Origin: a bacterium
Lineage (GTDB): Bacteria; Patescibacteriota; Patescibacteriia; UBA1558; S5-K13
Direction: 5' to 3'
Length of the DNA stretch: 11,920 nt
NCBI GenBank assembly: GCA_021106915.1
Contig: JAIOTH010000012.1
Location: forward strand, 1 to 11,920
Shown: positions 1 to 5,692 of the stretch, in pieces
Layout of the letters: each line of letters opens with the position of its first letter
Position numbering within the stretch: the first letter of the stretch is position 1
Program-made: the position numbers and the translations under genes
Notes under the pieces: model-generated
Told to the model about the DNA's origin: nothing
Databases searched by the model: none
What the model saw: the letters and a program-made list of their open reading frames with translations, nothing else

Positions 1-143
1 GTCCTTCTGAAAATCCGCAGTTTGTTATTTTAACAAAATTTGATTCACCACAAAGAGCTTGGGCGGCTTTGACGGCAGCTCCTTTGTTTGGTAAGATTTC
101 AAAATTCATATTAGATTATTATAAAATAAGCCCGGAAAGATAA
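1..143 (+). CDS. C-terminal end of a class B penicillin-binding protein (FtsI/PBP2-type transpeptidase), partial
   Basis: Only the last 46 codons are visible; the frame begins at base 3 and ends with TAA at 141-143. The peptide contains ENPQFVILTKFDSP and then a segment with TAAPLFGKISKFILDYY. This resembles the end of FtsI-like transpeptidase domains, where a strand such as NPxYVxLVxxDxP is followed by AAPxFxxIxxxxLxYxxIPP. Such enzymes cross-link septal peptidoglycan at the outer face of the membrane. The catalytic serine and KTG motifs lie outside the window. The position directly before murF fits the usual ftsI-murE/murF order of a division and cell-wall cluster. The family call rests on a short tail plus context. 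Confidence 0.72.
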   Translation, partial: PSENPQFVILTKFDSPQRAWAALTAAPLFGKISKFILDYYKISPER

Positions 144-144
144 A

Positions 145-236
145 TATACTAATGATACTAATTTTATGATACTAATATACTAATAATTAAATACTAATGA
201 TACTAATATTTTGATACTAATATACTAATAATTCGT
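145..236 (+). repeat. Two-copy tandem repeat (about 46 bp) built from ATACTAAT units
   Basis: Copies 145-190 and 191-236 agree at 41 of the first 43 positions. Each copy is made of ATACTAAT octamers (ATACTAATGATACTAAT, then GATACTAATATACTAAT). It fills most of the PBP-murF gap. It has no spacers and is not a CRISPR. It may come from slippage or be part of a structured leader. Confidence 0.75.
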
Positions 237-266
237 ATCATTCGAATGTTATTCGTATATTGGTAT
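214..266 (+). repeat. Imperfect inverted repeat (possible leader hairpin) before murF
   Basis: Positions 214-229 (ATACTAATATACTAAT) can pair with 251-266 (ATTCGTATATTGGTAT). In RNA this gives 15 of 16 pairs, one of them G:U. The 21-nt loop contains the palindrome ATTCGAAT at 240-247. It ends 10 nt before the murF ATG, so it could affect translation start; no U-run follows, so it is not an obvious terminator. Confidence 0.5.
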
Positions 267-276
267 CGCAAGATAT

Positions 277-1557
277 ATGAAAAAGATTTTAATATACATT
301 TTAAAGATTCTCAGTAAATTGGTTTTAAAAAAATATAAACCAAGAGTTATTGCTATTACTGGATCAGTCGGAAAAACTTCTACTAAAGAAGCTATTTTTC
401 AGATATTGTCTTCTCGTTTTAATGTGGAAAGAAGTAAGGGTAATTATAACAGTGAAATTGGAGTCCCACTTTCTATTTTAGGTGTCACTAAGAGTCCTGG
501 AAAATCATTAGTTTCCTGGTTAGGAATTTTTTTCAAAGCTTTGGGGATGCTGTTTTTTAAGAAATATTATCCTAAAAAAATAATTTTAGAAATGGGAGCA
601 GATCATCCAGGAGATATTGAATATTTGACTAGTTTTGTGCCTATTGATATAGCTATTTTGACTAAAATTTCTAAGGTTCATACTGAATTTTTTAAGAATA
701 TTGATGGAATTTTAAAAGAAAAAAGAAAAATTTTTGATAGAGTTAATCCAGGCGCTTGGGCAGTCTTAAATAATAATGACGAGAATATTAAAAAGATTAA
801 GCACGATTTAAAATGTAAGGTCATTACTTACGGAATCAATACAGATGCTGATGTTCAAGCTAGTGATTTACAGATTATTAGAAAAGGACAGGTGATGGGG
901 CTCAATTTTAAAATTAAACATAAGGGTAATGTAGTTCCTTTCTTTTTGCCAAATTGTTTAGGTTTGGTGCAAGTGTATTGTTTTTTAGGTGGAGTGACAG
1001 TTGGGCTTTTGGAAGGATTTAATTTGGTGGAGATGTCTATTTTAGTTAAAAATTATACTTGTGTACGAGGTCGAAATAAATTAATTGAGGGAATGAATTC
1101 TTCTTATATAATTGATGATACTTATAATTCTAGCCCAGAAGCTTTAAAAGCTGCTATTGATCTTTTAAAAAATATAAGGATCTTAGTTAATGGTCATAAA
1201 ATTGTAGTTTTAGGTGATATGTTGGAGTTGGGACGAGAAAGTAAATCTTTACATAAAGAAATTGGTGAATATATTGCTGATCAAAAAATAGACTTATTAT
1301 TAACTACTGGTTCAAAAGCTAAAGGAATTTATTTAGGCGCTCAAGAAGTTGGAATGAGTGACAAAAATAATATTCATTTTGATAGTCAGAGTGATTTAGT
1401 TGATTATTTGAAAATAAATATAGAAAAGGATAGTATAATTTTAGTTAAAGGATCCCAAGGTGCTCGAATGGAAAAAGTAGTTAAAAGTATTATGAAAAAT
1501 CCTGGTCGAGCTAGTCAATTATTGGTTCGTCAAGATAGTAAATGGTTAAAGTTATAA
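277..1557 (+). CDS. murF: Short MurF-like ligase (UDP-MurNAc-tripeptide--D-Ala-D-Ala ligase)
   Basis: MurF uses ATP to add D-Ala-D-Ala to UDP-MurNAc-tripeptide, the last cytoplasmic step of peptidoglycan precursor synthesis. The Mur-ligase P-loop is ITGSVGKTSTKE (residues 27-38), followed by NYNSEIG (57-63), LEMGADHPGDIEY (104-116), the HTEFF...KEKRKIF stretch that holds the family's carbamylated lysine, GRNKL (265-269) and DDTYNSSPEAL (280-290). The C-terminal domain has VLGDMLELG (311-319) and VKGSQGARME (390-399). Unlike the usual ~450-aa MurF, the P-loop lies only 29 residues from the start. The N-terminal substrate-binding domain is therefore missing, replaced by a hydrophobic, Lys-rich helix (MKKILIYILKILSKLVLKK). 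No Shine-Dalgarno is seen. MurF fits better than MurE or MurC because of the DDTYN and GDM.ELG motifs and the ftsI context. Confidence 0.88.
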   Translation: MKKILIYILKILSKLVLKKYKPRVIAITGSVGKTSTKEAIFQILSSRFNVERSKGNYNSEIGVPLSILGVTKSPGKSLVSWLGIFFKALGMLFFKKYYPKKIILEMGADHPGDIEYLTSFVPIDIAILTKISKVHTEFFKNIDGILKEKRKIFDRVNPGAWAVLNNNDENIKKIKHDLKCKVITYGINTDADVQASDLQIIRKGQVMGLNFKIKHKGNVVPFFLPNCLGLVQVYCFLGGVTVGLLEGFNLVEMSILVKNYTCVRGRNKLIEGMNSSYIIDDTYNSSPEALKAAIDLLKNIRILVNGHKIVVLGDMLELGRESKSLHKEIGEYIADQKIDLLLTTGSKAKGIYLGAQEVGMSDKNNIHFDSQSDLVDYLKINIEKDSIILVKGSQGARMEKVVKSIMKNPGRASQLLVRQDSKWLKL

Positions 1558-1577
1558 TTTTTTAACTGAGTTTTTTT
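1545..1577 (+). terminator. Weak candidate terminator after murF
   Basis: GTTAAA (1545-1550) can pair with TTTAAC (1561-1566), and seven Ts occupy 1571-1577. The stem is short, AT-only except for one pair, overlaps the end of the coding region and is separated from the T-run by four bases. Function is uncertain. Confidence 0.3.
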
Positions 1578-1607
1578 GTTAGATTTCTGTGATTTGGTAT
1601 TTTAGAT

Positions 1608-1636
1608 TTGCTTTTTTAATTTAAATAATTTATTAT
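1608..1636 (+). promoter_or_regulatory. Possible sigma70-type promoter for the thioredoxin-like lipoprotein gene
   Basis: TTGCTT at 1608-1613 and TATTAT at 1631-1636 are separated by 17 bp, followed by a 33-nt leader to the ATG. The surroundings are very AT-rich, so chance matches are likely; support comes from the spacing and from following a possible terminator. Confidence 0.4.
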
Positions 1637-1669
1637 ATAGAGACTTATTTAAAAATTAATAAAATAAAT

Positions 1670-2737
1670 ATGAAAATGAAAAAGATATTATTAGTATTTT
1701 CTTTATTGTTTTTAGTTTTTTTGGTTTCAGCCTGTGGTAATCAAAGTGCTAAAAAGAATCAAGATGTTAATCTAGACGTAAAAATAGATAGCTTTTTAGC
1801 TTACTTGATTAAAGATTCTCGTTGTACAGAAGGTCCTTGTCAAACTGAAATTTTAAAACAAAGTTTAAATCAGATTTTTCCAAATTTGGAATTTGTAGAA
1901 TATGATTATAAAAATGATCCAGAAGGTGAAAAATTTTATAATGATTATCAATTAACAGTTCTACCAGCATTATTACTTACTAAAGCTATTGAAGCTGAGG
2001 AAAATTATCCTAAGGTTCAAAATTATTTAAAAGCTAACGCTGTAGATGCTAATTTACTTTCTTTAAGTTTAGGAGCTAGTTTTAATCCTAATAAAGAAAT
2101 TTGTAATAATAACATTGATGACACTGGTAATGGTAAAGTTGATTGTGAAGATGCCAATTGCCAAGGAGATTTGTTTTGCAGGACAGAAGAAGCAAAGACT
2201 TTAGATTTATTTGTGATGAGTCAATGTCCTTATGGAACTAAGGCTTTAGATGCTATGGAAGAGGTAATTGAAAATTTTGGTGATCAAATAAATTTTAGAG
2301 TTAATTTTATTGCTAATAAGGCAGAAGATGGTTTTAAATCTTTACATGGTCAACCAGAAGTAGATGAAAATATTAGAGAATTATGTGCTATTGAGTATTA
2401 CCCAGATGACTATGAATATATGGATTATATTTGGTGTCGTAATAAAGATATTATGAGTACTGATTGGCAAACTTGTGCTACAAATTTTCCTAAGATCAAA
2501 ACTTGTTTTACAGGTGAAGAAGGAGCTAAATTGTTAGAGGAAAATATAAAGTTAGCTAATACTTTAGGAATTGGTGCTTCACCAACTTGGTTAACTAATA
2601 ATCGTTATAAATTTTCTGGTATTACATCAGAAGCAGTTAGACAAAATTTTTGTCAATATAATACAGATTTAGAAGAAGATGTTTGTAAAGTAGCTCTCTC
2701 AAATGAATCAAATGTTCCAGCTGGTGAATGTAATTAA
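1670..2737 (+). CDS. Lipoprotein with two thioredoxin-like domains and a calcium-loop-like linker
   Basis: The N-terminus is a lipoprotein signal: MKMKK, a hydrophobic core, then lipobox LVSAC with C22 as the lipidated cysteine, so the mature protein should sit on the outer face of the membrane. ATG codons occur at 1670 and 1676; either gives the same mature protein. Residues 38-135 look like a degraded thioredoxin fold with a Cx4C pair (C52, C57) and a VLPALLL cis-proline-like segment. Residues 145-164 form a Cys-bounded DxDxG-type loop (CNNNIDDTGNGKVDCEDANC), like metal-binding repeats of secreted proteins. Residues 178-330 are a DsbA/GILT-like domain with MSQCPYG (183-189), SLHGQPEV, many cysteines and a GASPTW cis-proline motif (302-307). 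The active site has one cysteine (CPYG, not CxxC). A thiol-disulfide role outside the membrane is likely; the substrate is unknown. Confidence 0.75.
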   Translation: MKMKKILLVFSLLFLVFLVSACGNQSAKKNQDVNLDVKIDSFLAYLIKDSRCTEGPCQTEILKQSLNQIFPNLEFVEYDYKNDPEGEKFYNDYQLTVLPALLLTKAIEAEENYPKVQNYLKANAVDANLLSLSLGASFNPNKEICNNNIDDTGNGKVDCEDANCQGDLFCRTEEAKTLDLFVMSQCPYGTKALDAMEEVIENFGDQINFRVNFIANKAEDGFKSLHGQPEVDENIRELCAIEYYPDDYEYMDYIWCRNKDIMSTDWQTCATNFPKIKTCFTGEEGAKLLEENIKLANTLGIGASPTWLTNNRYKFSGITSEAVRQNFCQYNTDLEEDVCKVALSNESNVPAGECN

Positions 2738-2756
2738 GATTGTAAGTTTTTAAATT

Positions 2757-2787
2757 AAAATCCCTTGTTAAAAGCAGGGGATTTTTT
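2757..2787 (+). terminator. Rho-independent terminator after the lipoprotein gene
   Basis: AAAATCCCTTG (2757-2767) pairs fully with CAGGGGATTTT (2775-2785), with one G:U pair and a 7-nt loop, and a run of six Ts lies at 2782-2787. It is 20 nt past the stop codon. Confidence 0.88.
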
Positions 2788-2789
2788 AT

Positions 2790-2818
2790 TTGACAAGATG
2801 TTAAATAAGGGGTAATTT
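2790..2818 (+). promoter_or_regulatory. Possible promoter for the two-gene small-protein unit
   Basis: A consensus -35 TTGACA at 2790-2795 is followed after 17 bp by TAATTT (2813-2818), a weak -10. It lies just after the terminator at 2757-2787 and about 36 nt before the next start, where a new transcript would be expected. Confidence 0.5.
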
Positions 2819-2854
2819 ATCTTTAAAAGAAAAAGAAAAAGAAAAGGGGGAAAA

Positions 2855-3001
2855 ATGCCAACGTTATTAGAGATACTGGGATTATCTAGAATTCCAGATG
2901 TGTATTTAGTGTTAGGTGCTGCTATTTTAATATTTGTGGCCGTTTTTGTATGTAATCATGTTGTATATAGAAAATGGAAGGAAAAGAAAAAAAAAGAATA
3001 A
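2855..3001 (+). CDS. Small single-pass membrane protein, 48 aa, unknown function
   Basis: The reading frame encodes MPTLLEILGLSRIPD, then a hydrophobic segment VYLVLGAAILIFVAVFV (about residues 17-33), a short NHVVYRKW linker and a basic tail KEKKKKE. This predicts one membrane helix with a cytoplasmic, Lys-rich C-terminus. A GGGGG run at 2846-2850 lies four bases before the ATG and resembles a ribosome site, rare in this window. The stop is 9 nt before the next gene, and both genes lie between a promoter/terminator boundary at 2757-2818 and a terminator at 3266-3294, so they probably share one transcript. I do not recognise a family; coding status rests on the membrane-protein composition, the ribosome site and the tight spacing. 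Confidence 0.7.
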   Translation: MPTLLEILGLSRIPDVYLVLGAAILIFVAVFVCNHVVYRKWKEKKKKE

Positions 3002-3009
3002 GGAGGAGA
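3001..3009 (+). promoter_or_regulatory. Strong Shine-Dalgarno sequence before the 81-aa gene
   Basis: The stretch AAGGAGGAGAG directly before ATG 3011 contains a full AGGAGG anti-16S match overlapping the stop codon of the 48-aa gene. Most other starts here have only A/T-rich sequence, so this fixes the start and suggests efficient, coupled translation. Confidence 0.8.
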
Positions 3010-3010
3010 G

Positions 3011-3256
3011 ATGTTAACAATTTATTATAAAGATGACATCAAAGATTGTAAAAAATATTTTATATCTTTGGGTTTAGAGAAATTTATAAAAAATGAAAAA
3101 GTTCAAGGAGCTATTTTATTTACAAAAACTGATAGTTTTCAGGGAAATATTACAGAAAAAGCTATTGGTATCGGAAAAAAGGAATTTTTAGGATGTGTAA
3201 CGCGAGTAGTGTTAGTAGTATCAAATTCCACAATTTTTGGAGTTTTTGAAACTTAA
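3011..3256 (+). CDS. Unknown 81-aa protein
   Basis: The start is fixed by a strong AGGAGG nine nucleotides after the previous stop. The protein begins MLTIYYKDDIKDCKKYF, has alternating charged and hydrophobic stretches (KVQGAILFTKTDSF, KAIGIGKKEFLG) and ends in a beta-like VTRVVLVVSNSTIFGVF. It has two cysteines (C13, C62), no signal peptide and no clear membrane helix, although residues 62-79 are quite hydrophobic. It looks like a small soluble alpha/beta protein. I do not recognise it. It is the second gene of a unit with the 48-aa membrane protein, so the two may work together, for example as membrane anchor and cytoplasmic partner; this is inference from position alone. Confidence 0.65.
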   Translation: MLTIYYKDDIKDCKKYFISLGLEKFIKNEKVQGAILFTKTDSFQGNITEKAIGIGKKEFLGCVTRVVLVVSNSTIFGVFET

Positions 3257-3265
3257 TTTAGAATT

Positions 3266-3294
3266 GACCGGGTAATTTTATTCGGTCTTTTTTT
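3266..3294 (+). terminator. Rho-independent terminator after the two-gene small-protein unit
   Basis: GACCGGGTA (3266-3274) pairs with TATTCGGTC (3279-3287), with two G:U pairs and a 4-nt loop, followed by seven Ts (3288-3294). It separates this unit from the hrcA promoter. Confidence 0.87.
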
Positions 3295-3312
3295 ATTAGT
3301 TAAAAATTTTAC

Positions 3313-3340
3313 TTGACACTTTTAAAAAATTTGTTATACT
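3313..3340 (+). promoter_or_regulatory. Sigma70-type promoter of the hrcA-grpE operon
   Basis: TTGACA (3313-3318) and TATACT (3335-3340) are separated by 16 bp. An A/T-rich stretch lies upstream. Transcription would begin around 3347, at the left arm of the CIRCE operator, the normal layout for HrcA-controlled promoters. Confidence 0.88.
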
Positions 3341-3344
3341 AACT

Positions 3345-3371
3345 TTAGCACTCCAAACATTAGAGTGCTAA
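3345..3371 (+). promoter_or_regulatory. CIRCE operator (HrcA binding site), perfect match
   Basis: TTAGCACTC (3345-3353), nine bases, then GAGTGCTAA (3363-3371) is the exact consensus inverted repeat of CIRCE. It overlaps the predicted transcription start and lies 11 nt before the hrcA ATG, so HrcA should repress its own operon. It is the only CIRCE I find in the window. Confidence 0.97.
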
Positions 3372-3382
3372 GAATAAAATTT

Positions 3383-4054
3383 ATGACTAATGACGGAATC
3401 TTAAAATATATTATAGAAGAATATATTAGTTCGGCTACTCCAGTTGGTTCTAATTATTTAGTTTCTAAAAAGAAATTAAATTGTTGTCCAGCTACTGTCC
3501 GAAATGCCATGATGGAATTAGAAAGAGATGGATATCTTTTTCAACCACATATTTCAGCAGGACGAGTTCCAACTCTAAAAGCCTATCAATCATATAGTTC
3601 TGCTTTAGATTTAGAACAAAAGTTGTCTGATAAATTTGTTAAAAAATTAGACTTAGCTTTAAATAATTTAAAAACTAAAGACAAGGAACAGGAATCTAAA
3701 ACATTAGCTAAAATGGTAGCAGAAATTACTAATGGAGCTGTACTTTTAGCCTTTTCTAAACACAACTACTATATTACTGGTTTTTCCAATATTTTGTCCC
3801 AACCAGAATTTGTAGAAATTGGTCGTTTACAAAATCTCAGTTTAGCTTTAGATAATTTGGAAAATATTATTGAAAATGTTTTTGATCAAATTAAAGATAC
3901 AGAGGTTTTTATCGGACCTGATAATATATTTAGTGAATATTTATCTGCTATTACTTCCCCTTTTTCTAAAGGAATAATCGGTATTTTAGGACCAACTAGA
4001 ATGAATTATAAAAAGAATTTAGGTTTAATTAATTATTTTAAAAAAGCAATCTAA
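3383..4054 (+). CDS. hrcA: Heat-inducible transcription repressor HrcA, short form
   Basis: HrcA binds CIRCE and represses chaperone genes; GroEL normally keeps it active. With the ATG at 3383 the product is 223 aa. The N-terminal winged helix is clear: ILKYIIEEYISSATPVGS (6-23), then CPATVRNAMMELERDGYLFQ (35-54), HISAGRVPT (56-64) and AYQSY. The end keeps the family's closing motif GIIGILGPTRMNY (197-209) and LINYF. Family members are usually about 340 aa, so roughly 110 residues are missing from the middle, probably much of the dimerising insert of the GAF-like domain. A GTG in the same frame at 3365 is rejected because it lies inside the operator. The stop overlaps the grpE ATG by one base (TAATG), giving translational coupling. 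Confidence 0.93.
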   Translation: MTNDGILKYIIEEYISSATPVGSNYLVSKKKLNCCPATVRNAMMELERDGYLFQPHISAGRVPTLKAYQSYSSALDLEQKLSDKFVKKLDLALNNLKTKDKEQESKTLAKMVAEITNGAVLLAFSKHNYYITGFSNILSQPEFVEIGRLQNLSLALDNLENIIENVFDQIKDTEVFIGPDNIFSEYLSAITSPFSKGIIGILGPTRMNYKKNLGLINYFKKAI

Positions 4055-4569
4055 TGGAGAAAAAGAAAACATCATCCTTTGCTAAAGCTTTGGATGACAA
4101 GAAGAAGAAAATTATTTCCAAGAAGACTGACAAAGCTCAGGAATATCTTTTTGGTTGGCAAAGAACCCAAGCTGATTTTGAAAATTATAAAAAGCAAACT
4201 GAAAAAAGAATGAAAGATATTATTGAATTTGGTAATGCTGGATTATTATTAGACCTTTTACCATTATTTAATCATTTTAAATCTGCTTTACAACATATTC
4301 CTGAAGAACAAAAAGAAGAAGGCTGGTGTCAGGGCTTAGGACATATTAAGAAGCTCTGGGAAGATTTATTTGCTAAATTTAATATTCAAGAAATTGAGAC
4401 AATGGGTAAAGAATTCAATCATAATGAACATGAAGCAGTGGAATTTGAAGAACATGAAGACAAAAAAGATCATGAAATTATTAAAGAAATCCAAGCAGGT
4501 TATAAATTAAATGATAAAATAATCCAACCAGCAAAAGTGGTAGTAAATAAGTTAAAAACAAATAAATAA
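4054..4569 (+). CDS. grpE: Nucleotide exchange factor GrpE
   Basis: GrpE dimers release ADP from DnaK and reset the chaperone cycle. The 171-aa protein has the charged, coiled-coil N-terminal part, then EYLFGWQRTQADFENYKKQT (30-49), a family hallmark, the four-helix segment LLLDLLPLFNHFKSAL (64-79) and the beta-wing ending GYKLNDKIIQPAKVVVNK (149-166). The start overlaps the hrcA stop by one base. Residues 6-15 (TSSFAKALDD) are encoded by a palindromic stretch (4072-4097) that looks like one of the dispersed repeats of such genomes read in frame; this tail is probably disordered. The partner dnaK lies 6.3 kb downstream behind the accessory block. Confidence 0.95.
   Translation: MEKKKTSSFAKALDDKKKKIISKKTDKAQEYLFGWQRTQADFENYKKQTEKRMKDIIEFGNAGLLLDLLPLFNHFKSALQHIPEEQKEEGWCQGLGHIKKLWEDLFAKFNIQEIETMGKEFNHNEHEAVEFEEHEDKKDHEIIKEIQAGYKLNDKIIQPAKVVVNKLKTNK
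4072..4097 (+). repeat. Imperfect palindrome inside the grpE 5' coding region
   Basis: TCATCC (4072-4077) and GGATGA (4092-4097) form inverted arms, with the self-complementary AAAGCTTT in between. It encodes SSFAKALDD. From memory, similar peptides occur scattered across unrelated Patescibacteria proteins, suggesting a dispersed repeat read in frame. Confidence 0.55.
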
Positions 4570-4607
4570 TAAATTATATAATAACCTTTTAATTTTTAAG
4601 GGCAGTG

Positions 4608-4638
4608 CTTTCGTCCCGAGCGAAGTCGAGGGGCAAAG
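4608..4638 (+). repeat. Dispersed GC-rich palindromic element after grpE
   Basis: The stretch contains TTCGTCCCGAGCGAA (stem TTCG/CGAA at 4610-4613 and 4621-4624) and GTCGAGGGG, inside outer arms CTTT/AAAG. It is much more GC-rich than its surroundings and matches my recollection of a common Patescibacteria intergenic repeat. No T-run follows, so it is not a clear terminator. Confidence 0.6.
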
Positions 4639-4674
4639 GTAATTGTGAATAAGCTAAATAATAAATAATTAAAA

Positions 4675-4719
4675 TTGGTAGTTTACTACCTGCCTGTCGG
4701 CAGACAGGTAAGTTACCAA
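4675..4719 (+). repeat. Dispersed CTGCC/GGCAG palindrome in the Hsp20 leader
   Basis: A 22-nt near-palindrome at 4688-4709 (core CTGTCGGCAG, outer arms ACCTG/CAGGT) sits inside longer arms TTGGTA (4675-4680) and TACCAA (4714-4719). It is related to the exact palindrome at 5156-5175. It ends 38 nt before the Hsp20 ATG and could fold in the mRNA leader. Confidence 0.7.
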
Positions 4720-4757
4720 CTACTTACTACAAACTAATAACTACTAACTAAAACAAT

Positions 4758-5186
4758 ATGCAATTAATAAAATGGAATCCAATGTCTAATGAAGATGATG
4801 AGTTTTTTAATCTGCCAATGGTTAGACCAAATAACACACCTTCTTTAGACATTTATCAAGATCAAGATAATGTTTATGCTCGAGTAGCTCTACCAGGAGT
4901 TGATTCAGAGAATATTAAAGTTTCTATTGAAAATAGTGTTTTAACTTTAGAATCTTCCACAGAAAAGAAGTCAGAAATTGATGAAAAGGATTATTATCGA
5001 AAAGAAATTAGATATGGTTCATTTCGAAGAAATGTTCAATTACCAACACATGTGCAAGGTGATAAAGCTATTGCTGAGTATGAAGATGGTATTTTAAATA
5101 TTACTGTTCCTAAGAAAAAAGAAGAAAAGACTAAGAAAATTGAAGTAAAGATAAACCTGCCTGCCGGCAGGCAGGGAAAGAAATAA
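4758..5186 (+). CDS. Small heat-shock protein of the Hsp20 / alpha-crystallin family
   Basis: Small heat-shock proteins form oligomers that hold unfolding proteins for DnaK and disaggregases. After a short N-terminal arm (MQLIKWNPM...), the alpha-crystallin domain spans about residues 28-119: SLDIYQDQDNVYARVALPGV (29-48), ENIKVSIENSVLTL (51-64), YRKEIRYGSFRRNVQLP (80-96) and the signature AEYEDGILNITVPK (106-119). KIEV (127-130) resembles the C-terminal I-x-V anchor. The last residues, NLPAGRQGKK, come from an exact 20-bp palindrome running into the stop and are probably an added tail. Its place after hrcA-grpE suggests heat-shock control, but it is 188 nt past grpE and has no CIRCE of its own. 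No Shine-Dalgarno is seen. Confidence 0.93.
   Translation: MQLIKWNPMSNEDDEFFNLPMVRPNNTPSLDIYQDQDNVYARVALPGVDSENIKVSIENSVLTLESSTEKKSEIDEKDYYRKEIRYGSFRRNVQLPTHVQGDKAIAEYEDGILNITVPKKKEEKTKKIEVKINLPAGRQGKK
5156..5175 (+). repeat. Perfect 20-bp palindrome within the Hsp20 3' end
   Basis: CCTGCCTGCCGGCAGGCAGG is exactly self-complementary. In frame it encodes the LPAGRQG tail, which I recall as recurrent at protein ends in Patescibacteria genomes. It lies 8 nt before the stop codon. Confidence 0.9.
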
Positions 5187-5201
5187 AAATAAATATATTT
5201 A

Positions 5202-5248
5202 TCTTGTTAAATCAACATTTTATTAATATCTTACAGTATTTAACAAGA
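5202..5248 (+). repeat. Perfect 11-bp inverted repeat after the Hsp20 gene
   Basis: TCTTGTTAAAT (5202-5212) and ATTTAACAAGA (5238-5248) are exact complements separated by 25 nt. No T-run follows. It could be an mRNA 3' stem-loop, a protein binding site or a remnant element. Confidence 0.6.
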
Positions 5249-5294
5249 AGAATTTAAAAAGAGAAAAAACAATTAAAAAATAATATTTAACAGG

Positions 5295-5639
5295 ATGGAT
5301 AACAATATGTTATTACCTAAAAAATTAATTCAGAAATGTCCAGTTTGTGGAAAAGAATATCAGCATAATAAAATTAAAATTTTAGAAACTCAGGATTTAT
5401 ACATTTTGTCTTATTTAAAATGTAGTAATTGTCATTCTGGTTTAGCTTTGAAGATTCTAATGCTTCCTCATGGAATGGTGGGTCAAGCAGTGGTGACAGA
5501 ATTAGATGGTGAAGAATTAAAGAATTTTAAGAAAGTAAGTAAAGCTATTGCTAGTGAAGATGTATTGTTTGTGTATGATTTTTTTAAGAAAAAGAAAAGT
5601 TTAGTTGAGGGTTTAAAGTCAGTTAGTCACAAATTGTGA
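5295..5639 (+). CDS. Zinc-ribbon protein, 114 aa, unknown function
   Basis: Two CxxC pairs, CPVCG (C15, C18) and CSNC (C43, C46), spaced by 24 residues form a typical zinc-ribbon knuckle pair. They are followed by an alpha/beta region (GLALKILMLPHGMVGQAVVTEL) and a helical, Lys-rich end. I recall proteins of this outline as conserved hypotheticals in Patescibacteria, with no assigned function; nucleic-acid or protein binding is plausible. An AGG directly precedes the ATG; an in-frame ATG at codon 5 is an alternative start. The last codons and the TGA stop (5637-5639) lie inside the dyad element at 5620-5646, so the SHKL end may derive from that repeat. It may belong to the ancestral locus instead of the downstream accessory block. 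Confidence 0.75.
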   Translation: MDNNMLLPKKLIQKCPVCGKEYQHNKIKILETQDLYILSYLKCSNCHSGLALKILMLPHGMVGQAVVTELDGEELKNFKKVSKAIASEDVLFVYDFFKKKKSLVEGLKSVSHKL

Positions 5640-5646
5640 CCAACTG
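5620..5646 (+). repeat. Dyad element E1, over the zinc-ribbon gene stop codon
   Basis: The core GTCACAAATTGTGAC (5626-5640) is a perfect odd-length palindrome centred at 5633. With the outer arms CAGTT (5620-5624) and AACTG (5642-5646), 12 of 13 position pairs are complementary. It lies 129 nt before dinD. Related elements occur at 5664-5692, 7194-7220, 7285-7303 and 8241-8268. Confidence 0.82.
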
Positions 5647-5663
5647 AAATTAGAATAAAAAAG

Positions 5664-5692
5664 TCAAGTTGTTACAAATTGTAATGGTTTGG
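5664..5692 (+). repeat. Dyad element E2 in the dinD leader
   Basis: TTACAAATTGTAA (5672-5684) is a perfect palindrome with the same CAAATTG centre as E1 and E3. In RNA the arms extend to 14 pairs using several G:U pairs. It lies 25 nt downstream of E1, so two related dyads are stacked before dinD. Confidence 0.65.

Noticed and set aside
145..236. CRISPR array
   Set aside because: The repeats are contiguous without unique spacers and made of 8-nt units; no cas gene is present.
3365..3382. In-frame GTG giving a six-residue longer HrcA
   Set aside because: The codon lies inside the right arm of the CIRCE operator; the ATG at 3383 matches the family's N-terminus.
4675..4757. RNA thermometer controlling hsp20
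   Set aside because: The hairpin belongs to the dispersed palindrome type, ends 38 nt before the start and does not cover the start codon or any ribosome site.
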